This document shows, one piece after another, positions 28,190 through 38,340 of a stretch of DNA of 64,000 nucleotides. The notes under the pieces were generated by a model that worked only from the letters and a program-made list of their open reading frames with translations, searched no databases and had not been told where the DNA came from. A program made the translations under genes and the position numbers. This DNA comes from Leptospira biflexa serovar Patoc strain 'Patoc 1 (Paris)' (GTDB taxonomy: Bacteria; Spirochaetota; Leptospiria; Leptospirales; Leptospiraceae). Location of the stretch: NCBI RefSeq assembly GCF_000017685.1, contig NC_010602.1, positions 930,001-994,000 on the forward strand, in the 5' to 3' direction. Within the stretch, counting starts at the first letter, position 1. Each line of letters opens with the position of its first letter.

Positions 28190-29553
28190 CTCGTTCGTTT
28201 TATATTTATTTTAAAGAGATTTTTCACAAACCAACCAGACAAGAATGGGATATTTTAAAACTGGCAGAACCACGTTTTGAAAAAGAATATACATATTCAG
28301 TTTTTCTAACACATTTTATCGTATATAGTTTACTCTTTGTTCCACCTTTTGCTGACTTTCGATGGGATATCCTTCCTTATTTGTTAGGTGTCACCATCAT
28401 TCGTTTTGTCTTATTATTACAGTTTTATACTAAGTCGATTTCCTTAGAAAAAGTGATTTATTTGAGTGGGATCATAGCTGATGGTTTGGTTTACATAGTT
28501 TTTATCAAAGGAATCCAATCCTTTCCTTCCATTGGAAATTTTTATTTATTAAATTCTTATCTCATGTCATTTATCATCCCTATCTTACTTTATAGCACAC
28601 GTTTGAATCCTTTTGGTTGTGTGTTGAGTGCCATCTATTTTTCAATCTTTCATTTTTCATACATCCTAAACCTCCCCATCGAATTACAAAACCAAACATC
28701 ACTCTTTAGCCAATACTTTTTAATCATCGTCTATTGGGGGAGTGCCCTCCTTGGAGTTGTTTTTGTTTTTAACAAACGGAAAGATACAGCAGATGTGTAC
28801 AGTTTGTCCGAAGAAAAACGATTTATGTTACAAGAATTGGAACTTGCTAAAAAAGTACAGGATGCACTTTTCCCAGGTAATATCAAAATCCCGAATCTGA
28901 CATTTACGTTTTATCGGAAAAGTCCAAATGTCATCGGTGGAGACTTCTTTGATTTTGTACAACTCAGGGAAGGGAACGTGGGCGTGTTTCTTACGGATGT
29001 AGCAGGACACGGGATTTCATCCGCCATGGTTGCATCCATCATGAAGGTCCTTGTTTCTACCATTCCCTATCGTTTTAAAACGGCTCCTGCAAGGCTCATG
29101 GATTATTTAGATGATCGTTTGACCCAAGATTTGAATCGATACCATGCCTCCGCAATTTATTTGTTCTTCGATTTTATCGAAAAAAAATTAACCATTGGAA
29201 ATGCAGGCCATCCATACTTGATTTTGGCCAAAAAAGGAGAAGAGTTTCAGGAATTGGAAACTCAAGGGGCCATCCTTGGATTCAATATCAAAGTGCCACC
29301 CATCTCTGAAAAAACTCTCCCAATTGCACAGGGTGATCGATTTTTTATCTATACCGATGGCCTCATTGAATCCATGGACCATCAGGGAAACTGTTTGGGA
29401 ACAGAAGGGTTACTTGATTTACTCAATCGCCATAAACATTGTGAGAATGTCAAAGAACTTGAAACGCAACTCCTCGATGAATTAAAAACCAAATATGGCC
29501 TTGATACTTTTTCAGATGACACAATGTTCCTCATTTTAGAAGTAGAAGAATAA
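28186..29553 (+). CDS. membrane-bound SpoIIE/RsbU-type serine phosphatase
   Basis: The chosen start is TTG at 28186, preceded by GGGGAG at 7-base spacing and overlapping the prior stop as TTGA; an ATG at 28171 has no ribosome site. The 455-residue protein has about six membrane helices (roughly residues 40-190) and a C-terminal PP2C/SpoIIE phosphatase domain (about 215-455). Metal-binding residues are visible in VIGGDFFDF, LTDVAGHGISSAM, IYTDGLIES and the final DDTMFLIL. It probably removes phosphate from an anti-sigma antagonist in response to a membrane signal. A second protein with the same domain lies at 54527-57673, so two partner-switching inputs may be present. The gene is followed 11 bases later by an enoyl-CoA hydratase gene. 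Confidence 0.88.
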   Translation: MTRSFYIYFKEIFHKPTRQEWDILKLAEPRFEKEYTYSVFLTHFIVYSLLFVPPFADFRWDILPYLLGVTIIRFVLLLQFYTKSISLEKVIYLSGIIADGLVYIVFIKGIQSFPSIGNFYLLNSYLMSFIIPILLYSTRLNPFGCVLSAIYFSIFHFSYILNLPIELQNQTSLFSQYFLIIVYWGSALLGVVFVFNKRKDTADVYSLSEEKRFMLQELELAKKVQDALFPGNIKIPNLTFTFYRKSPNVIGGDFFDFVQLREGNVGVFLTDVAGHGISSAMVASIMKVLVSTIPYRFKTAPARLMDYLDDRLTQDLNRYHASAIYLFFDFIEKKLTIGNAGHPYLILAKKGEEFQELETQGAILGFNIKVPPISEKTLPIAQGDRFFIYTDGLIESMDHQGNCLGTEGLLDLLNRHKHCENVKELETQLLDELKTKYGLDTFSDDTMFLILEVEE

Positions 29554-29564
29554 GGAGAAATCAT

Positions 29565-30329
29565 TTGTCTTTTTTAGAGATCCAAATCAAAACCAATTTT
29601 GCCCTCGTTACCATCAAAAGACCAGAAGCTCTCAATGCGCTCAACGATGTTGTGATCACTGAAATTGGCGCCATGGTCGACGAATTAGAATCCAACTCTC
29701 AAGTGAGAGGATTTATTTTGACCGGCGAAGGGAAAGCTTTTGTGGCCGGGGCTGACATAGCCAAAATGAAAGAGTTCAATGTCAAAGAAGGCCAGGCATT
29801 TTCGGAACTCGGACAAACCGTATTTCGCAAAATGGAATTATCCGGTCTGATCTCCATCGCTGCCATCAATGGATTTTGTTTGGGTGGTGGAATGGAACTC
29901 GCAATGGCATGTGACATTCGTTATGCGTCAACTGTAGCCAAGTTAGGTCTTCCTGAAGTGACTTTGGGTTTACTTCCTGGTTTTGGTGGCTCCCAAAGAC
30001 TCCCAAGACTCATTGGGGTAGGAAGGGCAACCGAACTCATTTTATCGGGAGACATGATTTCTTCTGAAGAAGGATTTCGACTCGGCCTTGTGAATAAGGT
30101 TTGTGACCCTGCTGAACTTTTAAACGAATCCGAAAAAACACTTTCCACGATTTTATCCAGAGGGCCTAACGCAATTAAGGCGGCAAAAACGGCTATCCGC
30201 CAAGGATTGGAAACCAATATGGATCGTGGTCTTGGATGGGAAAAACAATTGTTTGGTGGAAGATTCGCAGATCAGGAAACAAAAGAAGGTCTCTCTGCTT
30301 TCCTCGAAAAAAGGAAACCTAATTTTTAA
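29565..30329 (+). CDS. enoyl-CoA hydratase/crotonase family enzyme
   Basis: The start is TTG at 29565 behind an AAGGAG site. The 254-residue crotonase has the oxyanion-hole region AGADIAKMKEF, the first catalytic Glu in NGFCLGGGMELAMACD, and the second catalytic Glu in LPEVTLGLLPGFGGSQRL. Both catalytic glutamates are present, consistent with hydration of trans-2-enoyl-CoA in fatty-acid oxidation, the main carbon route of leptospires. It is the last stop before a DUF192 lipoprotein gene 10 bases downstream. The substrate chain length is not determinable here. Confidence 0.92.
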   Translation: MSFLEIQIKTNFALVTIKRPEALNALNDVVITEIGAMVDELESNSQVRGFILTGEGKAFVAGADIAKMKEFNVKEGQAFSELGQTVFRKMELSGLISIAAINGFCLGGGMELAMACDIRYASTVAKLGLPEVTLGLLPGFGGSQRLPRLIGVGRATELILSGDMISSEEGFRLGLVNKVCDPAELLNESEKTLSTILSRGPNAIKAAKTAIRQGLETNMDRGLGWEKQLFGGRFADQETKEGLSAFLEKRKPNF

Positions 30330-30339
30330 GGGAATGGTT

Positions 30340-30804
30340 ATGTTCACACGGTTTTGTTTGTCTTTCCTATTGTTTTTGGTGGTTGTTTGCAAACAGGCGG
30401 AATCCTTTCCGTCGCAAACGAATACCCCTGAAATTTTATTTGGAAGTGTTGCAGACCGTGTTTTAAAATTGGAAATTGCCAATTCTCCTTCGACACGTGC
30501 TACAGGTCTTATGTACCGCACAAAACTGGGAGAAGACGAAGGTATGCTTTTTGTTTTTCCAAGGCCTGATTATTTGAACTTTTGGATGAAAAACACACTC
30601 ATCCCATTATCAATTGGTTATTTTTCAGAAGATATGCGACTTTTAGAATCATTCGATATGAAACCGAACCAAACGGATGAAGTTTACAACGCCAGCAGAC
30701 CGGCGATGTATGCGTTGGAGGTCAACCAAGGTTGGTTTGCTAAACACAAAATCGGGAAAGATGCTGTTCTCACCTTAGAGCGAAAAGTCTCTGCAAAAGA
30801 TTAA
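30340..30804 (+). CDS. DUF192-family lipoprotein
   Basis: The ATG at 30340 with AAGGGA six bases upstream gives 154 residues; an ATG at 30334 lies too close to that site. A hydrophobic leader ends in LVVVC, an acceptable spirochetal lipobox. The remainder is the DUF192 fold with the characteristic TGLMYRTKLGEDEGMLFVF and NFWMKNTLIPLSIGY blocks. DUF192 proteins are small beta-barrels of unknown biochemical role, usually exported. The gene closely follows the hydratase, but no functional link is evident. Confidence 0.85.
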   Translation: MFTRFCLSFLLFLVVVCKQAESFPSQTNTPEILFGSVADRVLKLEIANSPSTRATGLMYRTKLGEDEGMLFVFPRPDYLNFWMKNTLIPLSIGYFSEDMRLLESFDMKPNQTDEVYNASRPAMYALEVNQGWFAKHKIGKDAVLTLERKVSAKD

Positions 30805-30856
30805 ATTTTTTCTTTTTACTTGAATCCTAACTTTGAGGTGTTTACCATTTCGAAGC

Positions 30857-33370
30857 ATGGTAGTCAACAATCCTCGTCTCATCAATTTATTATCCGAAGA
30901 ACAAAAAGCCGACTTGGCTTCGATGGAAAAACAATTTGCTCACCATTTAGAATACACCATTGGAAAAAATCGTTATAATTTAAAAAATGAGGACATATAT
31001 AAAGCATTAGGGCATACGATTCGTGACTTCCTCATTGATCGATTGAATTTCACTCAGGAACGTTATAGAGAACAGAACCCCAAAAAAGTTTTTTACTTTT
31101 CCTTAGAGTTTCTTATGGGACGAACTCTTATGAATGCGCTCATCAATCTTGGGTTATACGAAACAATCCAAGAGATGTTACGAGGGATTGGTTTTGACCT
31201 AACTGATGTTTTAGAATTTGAAACGGATGCTGGGCTTGGGAATGGCGGGCTTGGTCGATTGGCCGCTTGTTTTTTGGATTCGATGGCCACTCTCAATGTT
31301 CCAGGTTTTGGGTATGGGATCCGTTATGATTATGGAATCTTCAATCAAATCATTGCCAATGGAAGCCAACTCGAAATGCCAGACCACTGGGATGCGGATG
31401 GAGTTCCTTATGAAGTTGTAAGATCCGATATTTCTTTTTCTGTTGGATTTTTTGGCCATACAGAAACCAGAGTTTCGGGCAAAGGAAAAATCCAACACGA
31501 TTGGGTTCCCGATGAAACAGTCCTTGCTTCTGCACATGATTATCCAATCCCTGGGTTTAACACAAGTACGGTGAACTATCTTCGTTTATGGGCGGCAAAG
31601 TCATCGGAAGAATTCAATTTAGATTATTTTAACCACGGCGATTATATGAAAGCCGTACAAGACAAATCCATCTCTGAAAATATCTCCAAAGTATTGTATC
31701 CAAATGACACTACCGAACAAGGAAAGGTGTTACGTCTCAAACAACAATACTTTATGGTTTGTGCCTCTTTACAAGATATCCTCATCCAATTTAGAGAATT
31801 CAAATACAACTTAAAGGATCTCCCGGATTTCATTGCCATCCAATTGAATGATACCCATCCGAGCATTGGCATTGCCGAACTCATGCGAATTTTTTTAGAC
31901 AATGAAGAGATGGACTGGGAACCAGCATGGGAGATTGTCACAAAAGTTTTTTCCTATACCAACCATACGGTTTTACCGGAAGCCTTAGAATCGTGGCGGG
32001 TGGAGTTATTTGAAAAATTATTGCCAAGGCACTTGGAAATCATTTACGAAATCAACTATCGTTTTTTGACAGAAGTCCGAAACAAAGGCATTCTCACTGA
32101 ATCCGAAATCCAACAAGTGAGTATCATTGAAGAAGGGAATGAAAAAAGGGTTCGGATGGCAAACCTTGCCGTCATCGGTTCTTACCGAGTGAATGGAGTG
32201 GCCGCATTACATTCCGATCTCATCCAAAAAACTATTTTCCATGCATTCACAAAGGTATTTCCAGAAAAGTTTAATAACAAAACAAATGGGATCACACCTA
32301 GACGTTGGTTATTACAATCCAATCCTAACCTTGCCAATTTAATCTCTAAAAAGATCGGAAATGAATTTACAACCGACTTATATCGGTTAAAGGATCTGGA
32401 AAAATTTGTGGATGATGCCGATTTCCAAAACGATTGGAAACAAGTGAAATTCACGGCAAAAAACGAATTGGCTCGTATCATCAAAAGTGAAACCGGGATT
32501 ACCATTGATCCAAGTTCTCTCATCGATGTGCAAATCAAACGATTCCATGAATACAAACGCCAACTCCTCAATATTTTACGAGTCATTGCTTTGTACCGTA
32601 GGATCAAAGAAAATCCAAATGCAGAAGTCACACCTCGAACCGTTGTTTTTGGTGGGAAGGCAGCTCCTGGTTATTATATGGCAAAACTCATCATCAAACT
32701 CATCAATAATGTTGCTTGGGTTGTGAACCGAGATAAGGATGTGGCAGAACGATTGAAGGTGGTCTTTATTCCCAATTACCGAGTGAGCCTTGCAGAAAAA
32801 ATCATCCCAGGCAGTAATTTATCGGAACAAATTTCGACAGCGGGGACCGAGGCTTCTGGTACAAGTAACATGAAATTTATGTTAAATGGTGCTCTCACCA
32901 TTGGAACACTGGATGGGGCCAATGTTGAGATTTTAGAAGAGGTTGGTGCCGAAAACATTTACATCTTTGGTCTGCATACAGAAGAGGTGTTCCGGATGAA
33001 GGAAGCGGGTTACAATCCCACCAATTTTATCCACCAAAACGAAGACTTACATCGAATCCTTCTTATGATCCGCGAAAACTTTTTTTCAATGGGAGAGCCT
33101 GGTGTTTTTTCACCCATTTATGACAGTTTGTTTTATACAGACAATTACCTTCTTATGGCCGATTTTACTTCCTATGATGAAACCCAAAACCGAGTGGCTC
33201 AGGACTTCCGCGACGAAACCACTTGGACCAAAAAATCCATTTTGAATGTGGCGCGTTCTGGTAAGTTTTCCTCCGACCGCACCATCCGTGAATATGCCAA
33301 GGAGATCTGGAAAGTCCCTCTCCTTGACACAATTCCTCCCCAAACGATCTACAAATTGCCACAAAACTGA
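30857..33370 (+). CDS. glgP: glycogen/alpha-glucan phosphorylase
   Basis: This cuts alpha-1,4-glucan ends with phosphate to give glucose 1-phosphate. The start is taken as ATG at 30857, giving 837 residues, the family size; a TTG at 30833 would add eight residues. The family blocks [37 protein letters not shown] and the PLP block [16 protein letters not shown] (Lys673) are all intact. An internal [13 protein letters not shown] segment matches the glucan-binding part. It precedes a receiver gene by 49 bases. Confidence 0.95.
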   Translation: MVVNNPRLINLLSEEQKADLASMEKQFAHHLEYTIGKNRYNLKNEDIYKALGHTIRDFLIDRLNFTQERYREQNPKKVFYFSLEFLMGRTLMNALINLGLYETIQEMLRGIGFDLTDVLEFETDAGLGNGGLGRLAACFLDSMATLNVPGFGYGIRYDYGIFNQIIANGSQLEMPDHWDADGVPYEVVRSDISFSVGFFGHTETRVSGKGKIQHDWVPDETVLASAHDYPIPGFNTSTVNYLRLWAAKSSEEFNLDYFNHGDYMKAVQDKSISENISKVLYPNDTTEQGKVLRLKQQYFMVCASLQDILIQFREFKYNLKDLPDFIAIQLNDTHPSIGIAELMRIFLDNEEMDWEPAWEIVTKVFSYTNHTVLPEALESWRVELFEKLLPRHLEIIYEINYRFLTEVRNKGILTESEIQQVSIIEEGNEKRVRMANLAVIGSYRVNGVAALHSDLIQKTIFHAFTKVFPEKFNNKTNGITPRRWLLQSNPNLANLISKKIGNEFTTDLYRLKDLEKFVDDADFQNDWKQVKFTAKNELARIIKSETGITIDPSSLIDVQIKRFHEYKRQLLNILRVIALYRRIKENPNAEVTPRTVVFGGKAAPGYYMAKLIIKLINNVAWVVNRDKDVAERLKVVFIPNYRVSLAEKIIPGSNLSEQISTAGTEASGTSNMKFMLNGALTIGTLDGANVEILEEVGAENIYIFGLHTEEVFRMKEAGYNPTNFIHQNEDLHRILLMIRENFFSMGEPGVFSPIYDSLFYTDNYLLMADFTSYDETQNRVAQDFRDETTWTKKSILNVARSGKFSSDRTIREYAKEIWKVPLLDTIPPQTIYKLPQN

Positions 33371-33419
33371 ATCGACAACAGAGAAGAGAAGGATTATCCT
33401 TCCAAGGAAAGGGTTTCAA

Positions 33420-33890
33420 ATGAGTAAAGGTTATATTATATGTGTCGATGATGAAGTATCGGTGTTGGAAACGCTTGCAGAACAGCTACTGGCTCGGTTT
33501 GGGGAATCCCATATCATAGAGACCGCAAGTAGCGCAGAAGAGGCACTTTCTCTCATCGATGAAATCATTGGTAGTAACGATATCGTAGAGCTCATCGTTT
33601 CCGACCAGGTGATGCCTGGAATGAAAGGGGATCGATTTTTGGAACAGGTGCACCAACGCCTTCCGGATGCGATCAAAATCCTTCTTACGGGACAAGCGGG
33701 ACTTGATTCGGCAATTTATGCCATCAATAATGGGGGACTCAGTCGGTATGTCGAAAAACCTTGGAACATTGAAGAACTATCCAAAGACATCAAAGACTTA
33801 CTTGATAAGTTTCGTCAAAATTTGGAGAACCAACATCTCATCCAAGCACTCAATCGTAGGATTCTCGAACTCGAAGCAAACCAACCTTAA
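33420..33890 (+). CDS. single-domain response regulator with helical tail
   Basis: The ATG at 33420 follows AAGGAAAGG; longer frames reach into glgP and are not supported. The 157 residues form a receiver with Asp10-Asp11 and phosphoacceptor Asp62 in [16 protein letters not shown], a Thr in LLTGQAG and Lys in EKPWNIEEL, followed by a short charged helix (about 125-157). The SDQVMPG..GDRFL pattern is that of the receivers fused to HD-GYP or found in RpfG-like proteins, but no output domain is present. It could be a partner of a hybrid kinase elsewhere. Confidence 0.9.
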   Translation: MSKGYIICVDDEVSVLETLAEQLLARFGESHIIETASSAEEALSLIDEIIGSNDIVELIVSDQVMPGMKGDRFLEQVHQRLPDAIKILLTGQAGLDSAIYAINNGGLSRYVEKPWNIEELSKDIKDLLDKFRQNLENQHLIQALNRRILELEANQP

Positions 33891-34950
33891 TCCATTCATT
33901 TGTATTTCCCTTATCTGGTTATTTTCTCTTTCTCCTATCCTTGGGAAAGAGAAAGAACTTTCTTCTGAACAAATCTCCAAAAAAAAAGAAGTTCTCTCTA
34001 AAATGATTCGTTATGGTACGAGCCAGGAACGAAAACAGGCATTAGGTGAATTGGTTCGTTTCCCAAAAGAACAAGCAAACGAACTTTACGAACTTGTGGG
34101 GGAACAATTAAAAACTGAAAAAGACATGGGTATGAAGATTGTCCTACTAAAAACTGTGGGAGATCTGGGTTTAAAGGAAAACCATGAAACAGTCATCTCA
34201 CTCTTCGAAGATCCCAATGAAGATGTGAACAAACAAGCCGTGACATCTGCCAAAAAAATGAAACTGAGTGAGGCAACAAGTCCACTGCTTGAAAAAGTAA
34301 AAAAAGAGGATTTCACCAAAAATTCGAATTCACTCACTTTATACATCAGTGCCTTAGGAGAATTACCAGATGGGAAAATGGCGGCACCATTTTTAGAAAC
34401 TAAATTTAGAGAAAAGTTTAATAATGCGGATATCCGTGGTCAAATTGCACTCTATTTTGGTTCCATTCTTTACCAGGAAGCCGAGTCTGCTCTCATTGAA
34501 GTTGCTTTTGATGACATCCAACCAACAACTCTCCGTTGTTATGCAATGAATACATTAGGAAAACTAAAATCAGAAACAGCAAAACCTAAGTTATACGAAC
34601 TTTTGGATTCCTTAAAAAAAACATCAGGGAAATTGGATGCCAAAAAAGCCCAATCTCTCAAAATTTATGCCATTGGTGCCCTTGTGACCATGGGAGACAA
34701 AGAAGTTTTCCAAGAACTCAATGAATTTGCTCGTGATGATGATAGTATGGTAAGACTCCGTGCCATTGAATTTATGGGGAATTTAAGAGACCCAAAAGCC
34801 TTAGAATTATTGGAATACAAGCGGGATCGTGACCCAAGTCCTAAAGTTCAAAAAGCTGCCAAAAAAGCCATTGATATGATCAATGGAAAAGACACTCCTT
34901 CCGAAGAAGAAAAACCTGGGGAAGAAAAAACGGAAGAAGAACCCAAATGA
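33802..34950 (+). CDS. exported HEAT-repeat protein (start uncertain)
   Basis: The protein is built from HEAT-like helical repeats (about residues 90-360 of the assigned frame), with repeated units such as [24 protein letters not shown] and an acidic Glu-rich tail. A signal-like hydrophobic segment ([17 protein letters not shown]) occurs, but no ATG, GTG or TTG directly precedes it in frame. The nearest upstream option is TTG at 33802, which gives 382 residues with a long hydrophilic N-region and overlaps the receiver gene by 89 bases; an ATT at 33898 would be a non-standard start. So the start is unresolved. The stop overlaps the next gene in an ATGA junction. A periplasmic scaffold role is inferred from the repeats. 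Confidence 0.7.
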   Translation: MISFVKIWRTNISSKHSIVGFSNSKQTNLNPFICISLIWLFSLSPILGKEKELSSEQISKKKEVLSKMIRYGTSQERKQALGELVRFPKEQANELYELVGEQLKTEKDMGMKIVLLKTVGDLGLKENHETVISLFEDPNEDVNKQAVTSAKKMKLSEATSPLLEKVKKEDFTKNSNSLTLYISALGELPDGKMAAPFLETKFREKFNNADIRGQIALYFGSILYQEAESALIEVAFDDIQPTTLRCYAMNTLGKLKSETAKPKLYELLDSLKKTSGKLDAKKAQSLKIYAIGALVTMGDKEVFQELNEFARDDDSMVRLRAIEFMGNLRDPKALELLEYKRDRDPSPKVQKAAKKAIDMINGKDTPSEEEKPGEEKTEEEPK

Positions 34951-35480
34951 AAATCCAAAAGATCGTTTCGATGCCCTTTCAGGAATGGTTTTCTTCTGTT
35001 TTCCTTTTATTTTTTCTAATCCATTTCCTTTTTCACTCCTTGTTGTATGCAGAGACTGATTCCAAATATTCAGGTCCCATCTCTCGGACCGAAAAACGAA
35101 TCTTAGATGGTAAATTGGAATACCAAAAAACGGGTAATTTCCCTTTAGAATGGAAATTGTATTTCAAAGCAAAACAAGGGGATTTTGTTGTTTTTTATGA
35201 CTTAAATGGTGATGAAATTCATTTTCGTTATCGCAGAAATAAATTTGATTTGGATGCCGAGTTTTTTGTGAAAGATCTGTTTGTTGGGAATCCTTATCTG
35301 GTGAAAGGAGAATGGATCGGGTATTATTTTTATTCGATTGATGAAAGAGGAAAAAGATCCTCACTCCCCACTCCGAAAAAACTCCCTGGAGATAAAAATG
35401 AAATCGTCGAAAAACAAACCATTCCCATTTTTCAATTAAAAGAATACGCTGAGATCAGGACGGACGATTTATTATACTAA
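34947..35480 (+). CDS. exported protein, unknown function
   Basis: A 177-residue protein with a signal peptide (hydrophobic about residues 16-35, cleavage likely near LLYAE) and a mature domain of about 140 residues with many strands, aromatic residues and charged patches. It has no cysteine and no recognised family. It overlaps the HEAT-repeat gene by 4 bases, so the two are likely translated together and may interact. Its 3' end overlaps the convergent surface-protein gene by 4 bases. Confidence 0.65.
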   Translation: MKIQKIVSMPFQEWFSSVFLLFFLIHFLFHSLLYAETDSKYSGPISRTEKRILDGKLEYQKTGNFPLEWKLYFKAKQGDFVVFYDLNGDEIHFRYRRNKFDLDAEFFVKDLFVGNPYLVKGEWIGYYFYSIDERGKRSSLPTPKKLPGDKNEIVEKQTIPIFQLKEYAEIRTDDLLY

Positions 35481-37030
35481 ATTTCGAAGAGATGTAAAAA
35501 TTGAAAATTGATGAATACTATCGGTGCGGGCATATTTTCTTTTTCCGAATAACTTACATTCAGTGAAAGAAAGTGGCTCACATATTTGATTTTGATGATT
35601 TCCTCCCTGTCTGTTAAATTGATATTAAAATCAGAAGCATAAGTCCAATTTTCAAACCAAGCCCTGGTTTTCAGATTTCCTTCTCTTAGTATGGCACTGA
35701 GTTCCAAAAGTTGACCTAAATAAATGGGGATTGCGATTTTTCCTTCCCATTGGCCACCTAAATCTCTCGATTCAAAACCTACGGAACAAACCGTTCGATC
35801 TTTTCTCCATTCATAAAAGATGGCTCTTCCAATTTCATTGAAATTGTAATTCCCTGATTCATTATACTCTCGGTATCGATAAATGATATTTCCAAGATCC
35901 GACACGAAGAGGGGAAAAAATCCAGAGACTCCCCTTTCATAACGATGCCCATCCATCGAAGACAATGTTTCTCCACCTAATAAATGTTTGTAACTTCCTC
36001 TCATATAACCTAATGTTTGTGGAATTTCTGGACGGTTTTCGCCGATGCTTAGATTCCCATACAATAGAGGAGAGTCTCGATACAAAGTAGAATCGAAAAA
36101 AATGGAGGAATCATTCATTTCCGATTTGGAATAAAAAAAACCAACTGATTCTTTTGGATGGAAGATGGATTCAGATTGAACGCGGTGTTTCCCCCCGTTT
36201 TGTAAGTCAAAGAAATCGTTTATAAAAAAACTAGATTTGTTTTCGCCAGGAGACCAAACGCCCGAATAAGATTTGTTTGGTGAAACGTAGTAAATCCCTG
36301 GATAGGCTGAAAATCCAGGTGCCGAGTAAATTCCAAACTCTAAGTGTTTACCTTCCATTGGAAATTGAGAACCAAAAAAATGGGAACTTTGTAGAGGTTG
36401 CGGGAGAGGTGAGTTTGGCCTGTCCATCTGCGAATAAAAATTTGGATCTTTTGCAAAGTAAAAGTGGGGGATTGGTTTGTAACGATTCCCGGAAGTGAGG
36501 CGATAGGAATTTTTTACGAGATCCAATCCATACAAAAACTCATCATCTCGTTTTTCAAAGACAAACCTTTGTCCTTTTTGGAACCCTCCGAGAGAAATGG
36601 CAGAATGGTTTTTTTCTTCTCTAGGCAAATACTGAACATCCAAATTTTGATGGGATAGACCCACAAACCAATACTCTCCCAAAAATGGATCAGGAGACAG
36701 AGAACCGGGATCTGAAGTTCGATTTGCCATCGATTGGTTTCGATTCCCTTCTGCCTTTCCCAATCTTTGTTTGGCTGGTGGGTAACTCAATGCCTCCTCC
36801 TTCCACAATTTTGCCACGAGGGATGCTTCCTTGCCCCGGAGGTTTCGTTTCCATAAGAAAAAATCCTCTCTTGTGCCTTGGGTCTTTTGTTTCCAAATGG
36901 CCACAAGTTTTGGAGAAAACCCCCGTTTTAGGAGTGTCTCTACAGAAACGTCTTTTGGCAATTTTTCGCCAGCAAACAATGACTGTACGAAGATAAACCA
37001 CAAAATGAGCGCAATTTTCTGCCAATCCAC
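35477..37030 (-). CDS. exported, probably beta-rich surface protein
   Basis: The start is GTG at 37030, giving 517 residues. An N-terminal signal (about residues 5-20, IALILWFIFVQSLFAG) is followed by a region with a basic, helical segment (about 30-90) and then a long part (about 110-517) rich in Tyr, Phe, Gly and Asn with alternating residues, as in an outer-membrane barrel. It ends with a hydrophobic Phe-containing tail (QFLHLFEI), less typical than a terminal Phe. No family is recognised. It lies alone on the minus strand between two plus-strand blocks. Confidence 0.6.
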   Translation of the reverse strand: MDWQKIALILWFIFVQSLFAGEKLPKDVSVETLLKRGFSPKLVAIWKQKTQGTREDFFLWKRNLRGKEASLVAKLWKEEALSYPPAKQRLGKAEGNRNQSMANRTSDPGSLSPDPFLGEYWFVGLSHQNLDVQYLPREEKNHSAISLGGFQKGQRFVFEKRDDEFLYGLDLVKNSYRLTSGNRYKPIPHFYFAKDPNFYSQMDRPNSPLPQPLQSSHFFGSQFPMEGKHLEFGIYSAPGFSAYPGIYYVSPNKSYSGVWSPGENKSSFFINDFFDLQNGGKHRVQSESIFHPKESVGFFYSKSEMNDSSIFFDSTLYRDSPLLYGNLSIGENRPEIPQTLGYMRGSYKHLLGGETLSSMDGHRYERGVSGFFPLFVSDLGNIIYRYREYNESGNYNFNEIGRAIFYEWRKDRTVCSVGFESRDLGGQWEGKIAIPIYLGQLLELSAILREGNLKTRAWFENWTYASDFNINLTDREEIIKIKYVSHFLSLNVSYSEKENMPAPIVFINFQFLHLFEI

Positions 37031-37202
37031 CAGGATTGGGGTCAGAATTTGTTCTTTTTTTCCCTCATTCCGTTTGCTTTTTTTTCAAAAAGGGACATAT
37101 TCTAGAGTAGGGCGAAAAAAAAATTCCATCTAGGGTCGGGTTTTGTCCCAGATGAATGCTAAATTGTTAATACAAACCGATAAAAACGTGAAAAAAATAT
37201 TG

Positions 37203-37225
37203 ACTTAACTTCTCATATGTTAAGT
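37203..37225. promoter_or_regulatory. 7-base palindrome, operator-like
   Basis: ACTTAAC (37203-37209) and GTTAAGT (37219-37225) form perfect inverted repeats around a 9-base AT-rich spacer. The left arm overlaps TTGACT (37200-37205), a good -35 box, although a matching -10 is not clear at normal spacing; TATATT lies at 37245-37250. The site is about 85 bases upstream of the small gene at 37308 and is the only notable element in the 277-base gap at 37031-37307, so it may be a repressor site for that gene. Confidence 0.4.
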
Positions 37226-37307
37226 AGTGTAAACAAGCGTTTAGTATATTATTGGTATTATATTTTAGTTTTATGTCGTCTAATAAGATGACGGGGAGGA
37301 AAAACCT

Positions 37308-37523
37308 ATGATCGTTCGATCCATCCAACAACCCGCTTACAACCGCCACAAGGATTCTGGCCTCGCAGGCCAAGGTCCAAAAAAGGGATTTGCCCAAAAC
37401 CAATCCGGAAAAACCTTCGAAGAGTATCTCATGGAAGCGTTCCAAGGTGAAGTGGTCCAAAATGGAAATTGGGTATCGCCCCAACTTTCGGACTTAGGCC
37501 AAAAGAACTTAAGGAAGATGTAA
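37308..37523 (+). CDS. small protein of unknown function
   Basis: A 71-residue hydrophilic protein with no signal peptide, no membrane segment and no cysteine. A strong GGGGAGG site lies 9 bases ahead of the ATG, which supports real translation. The N-terminal half is rich in Gln, Lys and Gly, and the C-terminal half contains a possible short helix, FEEYLMEAFQGEV. No family is recognised. It precedes the wzm-type permease gene by 61 bases, and may share its transcript. Confidence 0.55.
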   Translation: MIVRSIQQPAYNRHKDSGLAGQGPKKGFAQNQSGKTFEEYLMEAFQGEVVQNGNWVSPQLSDLGQKNLRKM

Positions 37524-37584
37524 GGTTCCCATCAATCTCTGGTTTCTGGTCTAGAATCAGATCCCAGGGGCCGACAATCAAAGT

Positions 37585-38334
37585 ATGGAGAAAGTATCCA
37601 TACTTTGGGCACTCGTTCGGCGTGACTACGCTTTGCAATACGCAGGTTCCTTTTTGGGAATTTCATGGATGTTTTTGCAAAACCTAGTACTGATTAGTTT
37701 GTACGCTCTTGTTTTTTTAGTCCTCAATCTTAAAAACCCATCTACGCAAGAAGATTTCACTGCCTACTTACTCACAGGGCTTCTATTTTGGATTCCCATC
37801 CAAGAACTATTGGTTCGCGGGACAGGGATTCTCACGGACAACCGATCTCTCCTCAAACGATCGAGTTTGGGCATAAATTTATTTTTATGGATTCCTTATG
37901 TACAATTTTTGATCCATAGCTTTGTGACTTCCATTCCTGTTTTTATTTATTTAGGGTTTTCTGGAACTCTCAATTTAGCGGGCTTAGTTTTTGGGTATTT
38001 AGTCCTCGTCCTATCTGGATTGTATTTGATGTTACTTCTGCACTACCTCTCAAGGCTCAACATTTTGTTAAAAGATATCTCACCTTTGATTCGTTTGGTG
38101 AGCCAGTTGGTATTTTGGGGGATCCCTGTTTTATACTACCCAACAGGGGTCTTAAAACAATGGAATGAATGGAATCCATTTACCATTCCATTGGATGTCT
38201 TCCGCACAACTGTGATTAGTGGGTTTCAGGCTCAGTTTGACTGGTTCCATATTGCCCCGTTTCTTTTTTTCTTTGTCCTTGTGTATTTACTGGCAAAACG
38301 AAAATTCCAATCAGTGATATTGGATCACCTTTAA
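37585..38334 (+). CDS. ABC-2 polysaccharide export permease (Wzm-type)
   Basis: The 249 residues contain about six membrane helices (from residue 20 on), the layout of ABC-2 permeases such as Wzm/TagG that export O-antigen or other polysaccharide. The N-terminal LVRRDYALQYAGSFLGISW and the central region are consistent with this family. It pairs with the ATPase gene 6 bases downstream, which has a Wzt-type C-terminal extension. The polymer is unknown, but ugd lies downstream and suggests a glycan containing glucuronic or derived sugars. Confidence 0.88.
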   Translation: MEKVSILWALVRRDYALQYAGSFLGISWMFLQNLVLISLYALVFLVLNLKNPSTQEDFTAYLLTGLLFWIPIQELLVRGTGILTDNRSLLKRSSLGINLFLWIPYVQFLIHSFVTSIPVFIYLGFSGTLNLAGLVFGYLVLVLSGLYLMLLLHYLSRLNILLKDISPLIRLVSQLVFWGIPVLYYPTGVLKQWNEWNPFTIPLDVFRTTVISGFQAQFDWFHIAPFLFFFVLVYLLAKRKFQSVILDHL

Positions 38335-38340
38335 ATCCTA

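Noticed and set aside
33246..33419. N-terminal extension of the receiver protein
   Set aside because: It lies inside glgP in another frame; the receiver begins at 33420 after a good ribosome site.
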